Assembly (NCBI GenBank): GCA_963693305.1
Contig: OY855916.1
Coordinates: 6,637,001 to 6,701,000 of the forward strand
From: Meandrina meandrites
Taxonomy: Eukaryota > Cnidaria > Anthozoa > Scleractinia > Meandrinidae
Length of the DNA stretch: 64,000 nt
Reading direction: 5' to 3'
The position numbers and the translations under genes were made by a program. The notes beneath the pieces are model-generated. The model made no database searches and was not told the DNA's origin. It saw nothing but the letters and a program-made list of their open reading frames with translations. Positions 11,169 to 21,615 of the stretch are shown piece by piece (position 1 is the stretch's first letter; each line of letters starts with the position of its first letter).

Positions 11169-12416
11169 CTATTCAAGACTAGTGGTTACTGTTGGTACGC
11201 TTGAGGTTTTTTCCAACGTCTCAGACTTCGAAGTTTCTTCCTTCTTTTTCAAAACGTATCTCATTCTTCGAAGCGAGCTTCTAATCTTGACACTCACAAG
11301 CTCAGCACTGTTGTCTTTAGTGACCGCCTGTTCCTTAGCTTCTGTTATACTGTAAGACTCTCTAACTCCCAGTCGTAAATAGTTCTTAGCGCTTTCTTTG
11401 ATCTGAGGGAAACACAAAATGGTAATGATTGGATTCACAGCGGCGCTGCTATTTGCAATGATGACGATCGAGCGACCAATCAGGTACGAGATTGGGAACT
11501 CTGGACGGCCCAGTCCGGAAATAATTAAGTAGTATAACCCTGCGGGGCAGGAACATACCCAGAAACCAGCGGTGATGTAAAATGATGAAAACGCAACTCT
11601 TCTCGCCATTTTCATCTCCAAATCTGCTTGTGTATTTTCCATGTTCGGCGTTCTTCTCTCGCTGGCTCGTTTAATTTTTAGAATACGGTTCAGCGTAATT
11701 AACGAGAAAACAGCAGTAGCAATGGCTGGGATTAAAAATGAGACGCCCAAATAGGCACGGGCGAAGCTACCTCGCTGGCCTGTCTCGGCAACGCAGACCC
11801 TGACATAATAACGATCATTATCGTACATGTTCTCGACTTTTGACCGATACAAGAAAAGAGAAGGGATATTGATTAGGAATGCCGCAAGCCAAGCCCCTCG
11901 GGTCATATACACGACCTTATTGCGGCTGAGTGGACGAAGAGGAAATGTCACGGCCCAGAATCGTTCAAAGTTTATCACAACTAAAACATAGAAGCTTGTG
12001 CTGATTGCCACGAATCTGACATACTTTGAAATGGCGCAGTATTCACGAGATCTTCTGAACTCCAGTCGATATATCTCCAGGGCATCAAAAGGAATAGCAA
12101 CAAAACATGTCAGCAGGTCTGAAAATACCAAGTGACGCAGAAAGTAGTATGACCTTAGCTGCGGGCGCACCATCTGTGGCTGGCCCTGTACAGCGGTATT
12201 AAGCTTACGAGCCTGCGCCTCCTGTTTCCACAAAATGTAAAGAGTGAGAATGTTAAGAACCAATGCTACTGGTTCGATGATAAAGTAAGGCACAGCCAGG
12301 GACACTTTTTGAAACGTACTCAGAATATCAATGAGTTCCTCCCTGGATGCGTTGCCATGGTTTCCAGCTGGAGTTGTATTCGCCATCGTGGAAAAAATTT
12401 CTGCTCTATTCGACAT
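11169..12416 (-). CDS. Rhodopsin-class (class A) G protein-coupled receptor, orphan, single exon
   Basis: The 415-residue protein has seven hydrophobic segments, at about residues 39-63, 90-111, 127-149, 171-190, 219-243, 271-295 and 310-335. Class A hallmarks are the TM2 aspartate (FSDLLT, about 100), a TM3-top cysteine (about 127) paired with one in the second extracellular loop (about 208), ERF in place of DRY after TM3 (INFERFWAV), and NPIIT in place of NPxxY in TM7. The short N-terminus has two N-glycosylation sites (NTT, NAS), and the tail is rich in Ser, Thr and Lys. The first ATG in frame is at 12416; a second at 12386 has a better Kozak context (ACGATGG) and would give 405 residues. 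No intron is evident. It looks like a peptide or amine-type cnidarian receptor; the ligand and G protein cannot be told. Confidence 0.9.
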   Translation of the reverse strand: MSNRAEIFSTMANTTPAGNHGNASREELIDILSTFQKVSLAVPYFIIEPVALVLNILTLYILWKQEAQARKLNTAVQGQPQMVRPQLRSYYFLRHLVFSDLLTCFVAIPFDALEIYRLEFRRSREYCAISKYVRFVAISTSFYVLVVINFERFWAVTFPLRPLSRNKVVYMTRGAWLAAFLINIPSLFLYRSKVENMYDNDRYYVRVCVAETGQRGSFARAYLGVSFLIPAIATAVFSLITLNRILKIKRASERRTPNMENTQADLEMKMARRVAFSSFYITAGFWVCSCPAGLYYLIISGLGRPEFPISYLIGRSIVIIANSSAAVNPIITILCFPQIKESAKNYLRLGVRESYSITEAKEQAVTKDNSAELVSVKIRSSLRRMRYVLKKKEETSKSETLEKTSSVPTVTTSLE

Positions 12417-15400
12417 CTCAATGAGCCTTCTGTTTGAGAAAAATGGAAAAAAATATTGGAAAATTACACCAGATAAATGAAACAGAAGGTTTTGGCGAAC
12501 AAAGGTATAGCAAAGGCTATATATGCTTGTATTGCTCAATCAAAGGCAAATACAACCAGAGCAAAAACACGAAACAAATGATCTTTTTTCTAGAGTGACT
12601 TTTTAAAATTGGTTTACATGTACGACGCTTAAATGCAAGTGTTGGAACAAGCATAAAAAACTGTCCTTTTCTCCTCGATCACAAAACGCAAGCAACGAGC
12701 TCAGAACCAATCAGTGCGCACGTGTTGTTCTTTTAGCCAATCAGATGCGTTCGTATGTTTTTCCCGCGCGCTTGCCGCTGGCTGCAAGTCTAGCTGCACT
12801 GTGTTGTGATTGGCTGAATACACTTTGCCCTCTTTAGTGATTGGTTCAAAAATTTGCTCTGCGATTTCATATAATTCTTAATTCTTGCGATAGAAACTAG
12901 AAAACCGCTGTATTATAAATTCTCTATGCCATTTCAATTTTGCTTTCATTACGTACAAAAACAACTTTTTTCAGTTATGAATTGAATAAACGTAAAGGAG
13001 CGTTTTTTGAGCGCGGTCCGCATGTATTGGTTATAAAGAAAATAAGGCAAGTAGCATAATAAAAATGATTATCAAATGCCCAATGGGGCTAATTTTCATT
13101 ACTCGCGAAGCAAAACCACGGATGAGTGCAAGGATTTATGAGCTCAAGTCGGGAAAGGTTCTTGAAAACGACGCGCTCGAGGCAAAATGGTGGACACACT
13201 CGATTTTGCCGAAATAACACAGATAGAAACAGAATTAACTGGAACTACTTTACAGATTTCTAGATAAAATTATATGGGCAGTAAGCAGAACTTTATACCT
13301 TTCCTGTGACAAACGTATTTCTTGATACGTGTCATAGCTAAGCCTGGCATCATTAGCAAACGAAAAATTAGCCGAGTAATTCTCAGTTTTAAATTTCAGA
13401 AAATATGCAACGCGTTATTTTGAAATTTATCAGTTTAATTTTCGGCGATTTCTCAGCAATCCGTTAAGCGTTTAGCTCATTTCTCATCTCTATCAGTAAA
13501 TTTTGCTCATCTTAACAGCTATCAGTTAGAATGCGGGTGATCACAACCAAAAGTTAAAATTTCAAGTAATTCTCAGCGATCAGCCAAACCGCGATAACAA
13601 ATTATTCGACTCCAATCCGATGAAAATACGTTTGAACTTCTCAGTCTCGAAATTTTGCCATAAATTTCGCCGACATGATTTCCGAGGCTGAATGACTTTT
13701 TGTTTCACGCCTTATTTTTTACGCGAGTTATTTCTGGTAAGAAAAGGTCTGCCGGCCGAGGGACAAAACACTTATCCGGCGACACAATCACGTTAAAACA
13801 GCAATTAAATGAATATTTCAAAAGCAAATTCCATAAACCGTGAGTGTATCGTTCTTTTTCGTAGCTGTCGGGGAATTTCTGCACAATTTGATACTGAAGG
13901 CATTTTTCTTAAGTGCGACTGAGTTTGCAGGAACCAGTTGAATACGTTGCCTATCCTCGTTTCAAATGCGCGACATTTTACCAAGGTATACAAGCTTACA
14001 TTCAGATAAAATACTATCACATGTAAGTATTTAATTTTCGTTCACGAAAAGCAAGCGTGAACATTGGCTAAATGAAGTCAAAGATAAATAACAGCCTGTA
14101 AATCGTTGACATGCAATGCTGTGGTCTTAATGTTGTTTTTTTCGTCCAAAAAAGGCATACTAGTAACTACCAACAATGAAACGCAAAAAAAAAAACATAG
14201 CTAGGCAGATATGCTTGCACTTACCTTTATAAAACAAAAGTTTAACAGTATATCGCGTCCTCCAATCTGCAAAAAATGCTTTAAGGACAAAATACAAATG
14301 TTGAAAAAAATGAACGTGAATGCAATCCAAACGAATTTACCAAGATTAGTGCGAAAGAAATCGTTTCGAGGAATAGTTAAGTAATTGGAAACGACGATTC
14401 TGATTGGACGAAAGGCTTCAAAAAAAAGAGCCGAAATGACGTTCACTCTTTGACTTGCCGCCTAGAAACATGCAAACAGGTTAACGGTACCGGGTAACCT
14501 TTGTGTAATGTTTTCTGAGGATTTTTTTTTTTTTAAATTCGAAGTGGCATCGTGTTCGCCAGATATTTTCCGGACATGGCCCGAAGAACTTCACGACCGA
14601 GTGGGGTCCAATTAATTGGGCCATTTTCTCTTGATTGGGCTTATTATTGGCGCCAGCCTTACCTATTGTGGTTATTTCCCAAATTTGACAACACAGGGTC
14701 TTGTTCGGTGCATGTCCAATTCGGAAAGCTCCTCTGACTGCCAGATTTTGGCCGTAATTATCCAATTATTTCCCGATTTGGACATTGCATAAGTCCTGCT
14801 ACATATTTTTGTTACACTAAAAACAAGGAAACAACAGTTGATGAAAAGCCATTTCATGTTTTATTCCATTTTTTTAGGTTAACTTTACAGGTTTGGCCTG
14901 CTCCTAAAACCCAGTTTGCCTTCTTGTCCCAAGTGTAAATCACGCACTGGAGTCAACAAGATACCCTTTCTTTGACAACGCTCCGGAATCTTGCTGATAC
15001 TGAGCAAGACCTAAAAACAATTCCAAAAAAGTCGCGTAAGTCACAAATTTTTCGCGACCCTTGTCAGAGCAGCATGAAATTTTCACCTTAACCTGGGATA
15101 CGACTGTTCCCCTTCAAAATGTAGCATTGCGTTACATGCTCAATCGAAAATGGCTCTAAGTCGGTTGGTTAGATTCTCTAGAGCGAAGTGCTCTGCGATG
15201 TTTTCGAGTTGTAATCACGGAGCGATACGCGAAATGGTAAATAGTTGCGAGTGCAACGCGCGAGTGTCGTGACTGACCTGCGCGCGAGTAAAGCCCGGGC
15301 TAAACGAGGAAAAGAGTTGACGAGAGTTGACTCTCGTCAGAAACTCATAAGAGTGAGAGTTTTGTCAACTCTCATCGACTATCATCAACTCGGACGAGAG

Positions 15401-15971
15401 TCGTCGAGAGTGAGAGAACGAAAGAGAACACTCTCATGGACTCTTAAGAAAAATTGAGCACGTTCAAAGTCGATAAGAGCGCATGAGAGTGCATGAGAGT
15501 TCCAGGCCAAACGAGAGCGACAGTTTGAACTCTCATCAACTTTCATTCTTGTTTTGCCCAAGCTTAAGACTTGCTGGCCACTATCGAATGATTCTTTCCC
15601 AACAAAAACAGTTTTGGCTCGCGCTTCGCGCTCGTAATTAATCATCCTCGCGCGCATCGCCCTCGTGTGTATTTCAGCGCTTGCACCGTAGAGAATCAAT
15701 GATTGCGCTTAGCTCGGGGAGAATAAAAAGAACTATTTGTCCCACAAATTGAAAAGATGATCAACTTATTAAAGAATTACTTGCTTATCAACTGGAAGTT
15801 GATGAAGGGAAATTAACCGCCACAGCAAATTTGGACAAGTTCACGTTTCGAGCGTTAGCTCTTAGTCAAAGTAAAATAATTCTTGCTTTTCGCGCATAGG
15901 TAACAGTGTAGACTTCGCAGGTGAAGATTTTACAGAAAATACTGAAATGAAGCTAAGAACACTGTTGAAAA
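12417..15971. other. Intergenic region; no gene recognised
   Basis: Positions 12690-12870 are dense in CCAAT/ATTGG boxes (AACCAATCAG, AGCCAATCAG, TGATTGGCTG, TGATTGGTTC) around TTTTTCCCGCGCGC, and resemble CENP-C intron repeats at 32180-32510 and 35024-35296. Positions 15300-15545 are an imperfect GAGAGT/ACTCTC repeat with inverted symmetry (GTTGACGAGAGTTGACTCTC and similar), probably a degenerate short element. The rest (13000-15200) is AT-rich with nothing that I can identify. Confidence 0.6.
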
Positions 15972-18900
15972 CTAGACTGGAGTTACACCGGCGTTCTTCC
16001 ACAGAAAAATGAGAAACTCTACAATTTTAACATGAAGTTTAAGGTCTAGTAGGTCTTTTCCCTCGGTAAGGTTCGCCGGGGGACATAACAGGACGGGCCC
16101 GAAACACACTGAGAGATTGTGCGCGTCCATTTTGTTTGTGCCCTTCTCGGCAATGACCCGCATGAAGTGGTTCAGCAGATAGACAAGGGTCTCCCTGTTG
16201 TTCTGTGGTAACTGGACAAGTAGCTTGGAAAGAACACGCTTCTGGGTGGCTAAGTCCTGGTCTTGGACCTGTTCTTTAGCTGCTTTAATGAGCTGCTTCG
16301 ACAAGGATTCTGTAATCAACGGCTCGGGGAGCTCTCGAAGATAATCTTTCAGAATGCCCGCGATAATGTTAATATCCGGGTGGCTATCTTCCGACAAATC
16401 GACGGCCGTGCTGTCTTCGTCAAACTGTGCTTTTAGCAGCTTCTTTCGTCGGGCGTTCCCGGAAATTCTATACAGACCAACATTAATAAGTCCTCGCTTC
16501 TCAATCTCTTCCACGCACTTGCGGACGATCAACGGAACACTCACTTTCTCGTTTCGTGAAGTCACATTGAGTTGAAAACCAAACACGCCCGACATTCTAT
16601 CGGACGGCGCCCGTTTAAGTAACGTTTTCATCTCAATGAATTCCATTTTGAGATGGATCGCGCCTTGTGGCTGCATACGAAAGATAACATTGTGTTGTTG
16701 ACCGCATCGTACAAAAGGCGAGAGGTTGAAGGACGCTTTTGCCACAGGTTTATCAAACTCATGGCTTGAAGTGAAGCAAGATAAACACAATTCTCGACCA
16801 TGTTGAATTTCAACTTCAAATACTTCATCCCAGGTTAATGTTTTAGACGCTCTCTTAGAACTTGTGAAAGCTTTTCGTTCAAAGTCTACTTCGACCGCGC
16901 AGTACACCTTCTTTTTCTTCTCCAAGAGCTTCTTATCCGCGAAAGGCAAATGTGTCGCTTTGATGATATGCAAGGAGACCATTCCCGAGACCGCGTGTGA
17001 CGACAACAGATTTTGCCCACTGTAGTCATCAGGGAATATCAAGAACCCTGTTTCTGCCTCACTTCTGAGACGGTCGCCGTCATTCAAATCCTGCGAAGCA
17101 ACCTGATTGGCTAAGGTCTTGTCAGTAATGGATGTCATGCTGGCGCGCCTTCTGGTGAATTTTGGGGATAGCTTTGAGTTCTCAGGGGAACCAGAAGGCG
17201 AGATAGAAAGCTTGGATTTGGAAGGCTCCTCCTGAACTGGCAATAAAAGTTTTAAATTCGGTTGAGACGAACGACTCGCTAGTCTTTTAGGCCCGCTAGG
17301 TGGCTGCAGCCCGCCAGAGGCGTACGAATGCAACAACATAGAGTGCCTCTGTTGCTCCAAGATGTCATCACGGTGGGATTCACTCTTGTGCGTTGGCCGT
17401 TGGGGTGACGAATGAATTTTATAAGATTCTTTCCTCTCTCCATCTTTGCTCTTTTCTGCAGCATCGCTGCCATCTGAATGAGGTCTCAAGGCAAATGCGC
17501 CAAAGATTTGGCTTAACGATAGCCCTGACTCTTTTCTTGAGGGCGAAGGGACTGGTGATTTTTCATCCATCGTATCACTGTCGACCGATCCACTCCAACT
17601 GTTCCTATTTGATCTTCCACTCGCTGGACTTTCACCTGCGGACGAACTTGTCTTTCGACTGTTGGATAATTCCGCTTTATGCGGGGCAACCGGGGAAGGC
17701 GGGGGTGTCGGCAGCATTCGGCGGCTCCGTGGCTCAGCTGGTAGAATAAGCAGTGGTTTGGAAGACGTGGGTGAAACGCTCTCGCTACGACCAGTACGTG
17801 CGGTTTCCGCGGGTACCGACGGAAGTTTCCGTCTTGCCTTCGGGCTGTCCCCGGGAGAGCTCGGAGGGCTTCGTGAATAAATCCCCGTAGAAGAAACCTT
17901 TAAAGAGTCTTCTTCTTCTGAAATACTCTTCTTCGCAACAGGATTCGAAACGAGAAATTCGTCAGTATCATCAAAAATTAAATTGACCGAAGTGACTGGG
18001 GTTAAGGTGCTTGATTTTCGACCGGCATTAGGTGGTGTCCTATTTGACAAAATAATGCTATCAGCCGATGCTTTTCTCATCTGCGGACTCTCGACTTTAT
18101 TCGACTCCTTCTGTTTGAAAACAGAGCTTGTCGAGTGGCGAGGGTCTTCGGAAGATGGCTTGGAGTCGTCTTCAGCGTGTTCAAAAGTCCTCCTATTTTT
18201 CTTTGAACGATTGTTTTGAGCACGAATCGCGTTAATGAGATCTTCAATGGTCGAGGAGTTTTCGGAATGAACTGTCGATTTTAAATCGTCCTGTTGCTCA
18301 TTTGCATTATCGGCCACTTTAAAATTTTCCGCTTCTGTTTGCAGAGTTTGTTTACCATGGTTGCTTGGTTCTTTATAATCATTTGCCCGAGAATGCTTAT
18401 CTTTGATTTTTAAAGCCTTCGACGTCGTTTTCTCTGTCCTTTTATTGGAGCTAGATGCTGGAGAACCATATGCATCTCCCATAGAAGCACTGCGCTTTGT
18501 TAAGAAAGCATTTATCCGAATGGTCAAAATCAATTTTCGAGGAGTCTGAATCATTCGCACAACATCGTCCAAGTTGAAGCCCTGGATGTCGACATAATTC
18601 ACTGCAGTGATTTCATCTCCAACTTTGAGCAATCCGTTCGCGTCTACAAAACTCCCTTGCGTAACACGTGAAACAAATATTCCGTGTTTCTTAAGTACTC
18701 CGTCACCTTGTCGAATAAAAAACCCCAGCGGTGACGCAGAATTTTTAACAATAACTACATTGCGGATAATAAACCTGCCGGAATCGTCCAAGCGATCGCC
18801 ATCTTTCATTTCGACATCGTGATTCGATACGTCGCCGGTTAAATACGCTCCCTGCGAATCGCCCGCTCGATGCGAAATTTTTCTGCTCGATGTTGAGTCT

Positions 18901-19166
18901 GTTTGGATAGTGCCAATTTCGTCTTCGTTACTATCCACCGCTTGTATTCTTGCAATTATATCTGGGGTTAACGTCCTTTGTCCAAAATTTTGTTGTGTTG
19001 CTGCTTCCATTTCGTTTGCGTCTCCTTGAACTGTAACAGCAGATTTCGTTTCCGAAGGGTGCTCGTCGAAACTGAACTCGATTTCGCTCAAGTCGTTTGA
19101 CACTGCTGTCAGGTTTGTATTCCATAAATTTCCATTCTTTTGCGTCAATGTGTTCGCCTCCCACAT
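15972..19166 (-). CDS. SYDE: SYD-1/SYDE-type synapse-assembly RhoGAP (PDZ-C2-RhoGAP), single exon
   Basis: SYD-1 organises presynaptic sites and SYDE proteins are Rho-family GAPs. The 1064-residue protein starts at ATG 19166 (upstream codons in frame contain no ATG). An N-terminal PDZ domain spans about residues 134-219 with carboxylate loop PLGFFI near 146-151 and DEITAVNYVDIQG. A long Ser/Pro-rich linker with many basic, phosphorylatable stretches follows. A C2-like domain at about 728-846 has VSLHIIKATHLPF and LTWDEVFEVEI. The RhoGAP domain at 860-1064 has the arginine finger in GLYRISG (Arg about 900), KDYLRELPEPL (Lys about 940) and HNLSVCFGP (Asn about 1017), so it should be catalytically competent. 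This order matches invertebrate SYD-1; vertebrate SYDE1/2 lack the PDZ. The coding region is unspliced over 3.2 kb, unlike BTBD19 and CENP-C nearby. Confidence 0.92.
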   Translation of the reverse strand: MWEANTLTQKNGNLWNTNLTAVSNDLSEIEFSFDEHPSETKSAVTVQGDANEMEAATQQNFGQRTLTPDIIARIQAVDSNEDEIGTIQTDSTSSRKISHRAGDSQGAYLTGDVSNHDVEMKDGDRLDDSGRFIIRNVVIVKNSASPLGFFIRQGDGVLKKHGIFVSRVTQGSFVDANGLLKVGDEITAVNYVDIQGFNLDDVVRMIQTPRKLILTIRINAFLTKRSASMGDAYGSPASSSNKRTEKTTSKALKIKDKHSRANDYKEPSNHGKQTLQTEAENFKVADNANEQQDDLKSTVHSENSSTIEDLINAIRAQNNRSKKNRRTFEHAEDDSKPSSEDPRHSTSSVFKQKESNKVESPQMRKASADSIILSNRTPPNAGRKSSTLTPVTSVNLIFDDTDEFLVSNPVAKKSISEEEDSLKVSSTGIYSRSPPSSPGDSPKARRKLPSVPAETARTGRSESVSPTSSKPLLILPAEPRSRRMLPTPPPSPVAPHKAELSNSRKTSSSAGESPASGRSNRNSWSGSVDSDTMDEKSPVPSPSRKESGLSLSQIFGAFALRPHSDGSDAAEKSKDGERKESYKIHSSPQRPTHKSESHRDDILEQQRHSMLLHSYASGGLQPPSGPKRLASRSSQPNLKLLLPVQEEPSKSKLSISPSGSPENSKLSPKFTRRRASMTSITDKTLANQVASQDLNDGDRLRSEAETGFLIFPDDYSGQNLLSSHAVSGMVSLHIIKATHLPFADKKLLEKKKKVYCAVEVDFERKAFTSSKRASKTLTWDEVFEVEIQHGRELCLSCFTSSHEFDKPVAKASFNLSPFVRCGQQHNVIFRMQPQGAIHLKMEFIEMKTLLKRAPSDRMSGVFGFQLNVTSRNEKVSVPLIVRKCVEEIEKRGLINVGLYRISGNARRKKLLKAQFDEDSTAVDLSEDSHPDINIIAGILKDYLRELPEPLITESLSKQLIKAAKEQVQDQDLATQKRVLSKLLVQLPQNNRETLVYLLNHFMRVIAEKGTNKMDAHNLSVCFGPVLLCPPANLTEGKDLLDLKLHVKIVEFLIFLWKNAGVTPV

Positions 19167-21409
19167 CTCGACAATTAAACGAAGCAATATAAAATTTCAC
19201 CTAAAGGTCATGTTGGTTGATTAAAACAATCAAAGCACAAAAACCGCATTTGCCGCTCTGGAAACAAAAACTCTGCTCCTACGCGAAAGCCAACAAATGC
19301 ATTTGGTGGCGAGATCAACGTGTTGGCTTCAATGCATCTCAAGGGCTTCCAATATCTTTTTGTGAAGAGCTAATTTCCACTTAAATACCCCAACGGGATT
19401 AAACTTCGCACCTCGCTTGTGTACTTAACCACTGAAAATAGCCCAGTCAAACGTTGATATTGTGGCTGAATAGTTACGAAAAATTTGCATGACGTCGCGA
19501 AAGATTTTCCCATTTGAAAGTTAAGCGAATTTATTGACCATCACTCTGGTCCGTTTACAGGAAGTATTAATGAATTTTTAGCTAATTCTGCGTCAGAAAC
19601 GGTCTGAAAAAAAAAACTACTCATGCAAAATGATCTCTTTAAATGGCTGTCTTCAATATACACTGCAGTCCGTCGGTAAACAAATAATATCAGACCAGTC
19701 TTGTATATACAATAGATTTCAAAACAATTTACTGGGCAAAACAACAGGCATAAAAAAACATACGGTCACTTTATATGTTAAATTGTGTTTATAAAATAAA
19801 CGGAAAAACTAAGTTTGTTTGTGAATTTGATTTATTGGATTTTAAAAGTCGGCCCTTTTAGAAGACTAATGCCGAAAACAAACAACATCTTTTCGAATAT
19901 TGCTCTTCTTAACACTTTGAGATATTTTCATCACATTCAAGCAGCCTAGTTCTTTCTCACAAGATGAGAGTAACGTTTTTATTTGAAATTGAAAAAAAAA
20001 CTGAAATAGAAATATATTATTTCATATATCACCATCGTCAATGCGACTTCCGGAAAAGATATCAAAAACTGAATATTTTATTACGTTTCCTTTCAAACTG
20101 TTACAGTGTAAGAGGACGACCTGAAGTCTTCCAATATTAAATTTCACTATTAAAAATGTCAGTTTTTTTATAAAAAAAAATCAGTGGGTCATAGCAAGCT
20201 ATAAATTTTGAAGGCAGAGCCGAGAGTTGGAATCAACCAAACGAGCCGATATATTATGTTTGTGCGAATTTATTTAAAAAAAAAATAAAACTTGCATACT
20301 GTAAATATAAGTTATGTGCGTGCTTCGTAGAAGTAAGGACTCGCCACCTTCCGAATTACATGTACAATGTAACTAAATTTTCAAATTCTAAATTCCCGTT
20401 TATCATTTTTACATGTCAATCGAATCATTCATTAGTGGAATTAATTCAACATCACTGATTTTCTTTTATACAGTAAAGCGGGCTTAGCTTAACTAAACAC
20501 TGTTAGCAGGTTAGACGAAATTTTCTTTAGCTTTCCTAATGTACATAATACAGCTGTTTTGAGAACAGTTGTCGGAAAAAACGCACGCGACCTTTCTGGA
20601 TTGTCGCGTGCGGTTTTTTCCGACAACCATTCTCCAAACAGCTGTATATGAATGGTATCAAGTTACATTTCCACGTACGTAACATAGCTGACGTTTTAAC
20701 TAAATTCAACTAAATTGCTTAACTCTATAAAGAAATTTATGAACGCTGCGAGCGAAGAAAATAAAGCCCAGAAAAAAATAAGCTGTTATGGGGCTATTTT
20801 TTCCGTCGCGTGCGTTTTTCGCTCTACCTTTCCTATAAAACCAATTAATAGGAATTGATTGCACTTTCATACTACACAAATACGTCAACGTTAAGAGCAT
20901 TACAGCCTGTATATAACAAGTATTGTAAATAATGGTAATCGGATTGAGTGGACTTCAATTCGTCCATTTTGAGTCATACGAGCCAGTGATTAACATAATC
21001 AGACGACCGCGTTGCGGGAGTCCGATTTGTTAATCACTAAAGTAGGATTGCAGACAAAATATTCGACGACACGAAGTCTTGTTACAATTTTTTGCAACGA
21101 CATAACAAAATGTGAGGAAAACTAGTCGCCTATTGAGATGCATGAGTAACAGAAACCCATTCAAGTGCTACAGTTCTATTACAGCGCGTAAATGACGTGT
21201 ACTGTCAAATTACCCTGGCAGTAACAACCAATCGGAATCGAATATTTTGTTACAGTTTTGATTAACGATTATATTGCATAATTATAATATTATGATATGA
21301 ATTATTATAGTATGAACGATCTTACAAGCTAGTTCCTAACTTGTTTTCTACTGGGAGTTCTTGTCTTCAACAGCTGTTCATCAAACACTGGTATTGCACG
21401 GTAGCTGGG
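19167..21409. other. Intergenic region; no gene recognised
   Basis: It contains the presumed SYD-1/SYDE promoter (just above 19166) and the BTBD19 3' flank (just below 21410). It is AT-rich with A/T homopolymers. One small inverted-repeat element (20549-20646) is listed separately. I see no exon. Confidence 0.6.
20549..20646. mobile_element. Inverted-repeat MITE (TACAGCTGTTT ends), copy A
   Basis: The ends TACAGCTGTTTTGAGAAC and TTCTCCAAACAGCTGTA enclose inner arms GTTGTCGGAAAAAAC and GTTTTTTCCGACAAC plus GCACGCGAC/GTCGCGTGC, making a hairpin nearly end to end. A second, right-truncated copy lies at about 21820-21880, joined to a GCAC microsatellite, and a longer relative is at 22981-23330. 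A TA at each end suggests a TA target as in mariner-type elements. Confidence 0.7.
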
Positions 21410-21579
21410 TTAATGGACTTCTGTGTACATTTCACGCGGTTTCGTTCCTCGGCGTGGTCGTGGCCTGGGCACTGAAGCGCTGTGTTTTGGTGATTTCCTC
21501 AGCGCGTGGTATTTCCACGCCTCGGATATCTGTTTGATCTGAAATGAAACCGACAATGGATTTGAGCGGTGATACTACA

Positions 21580-21615
<36 letters not shown>

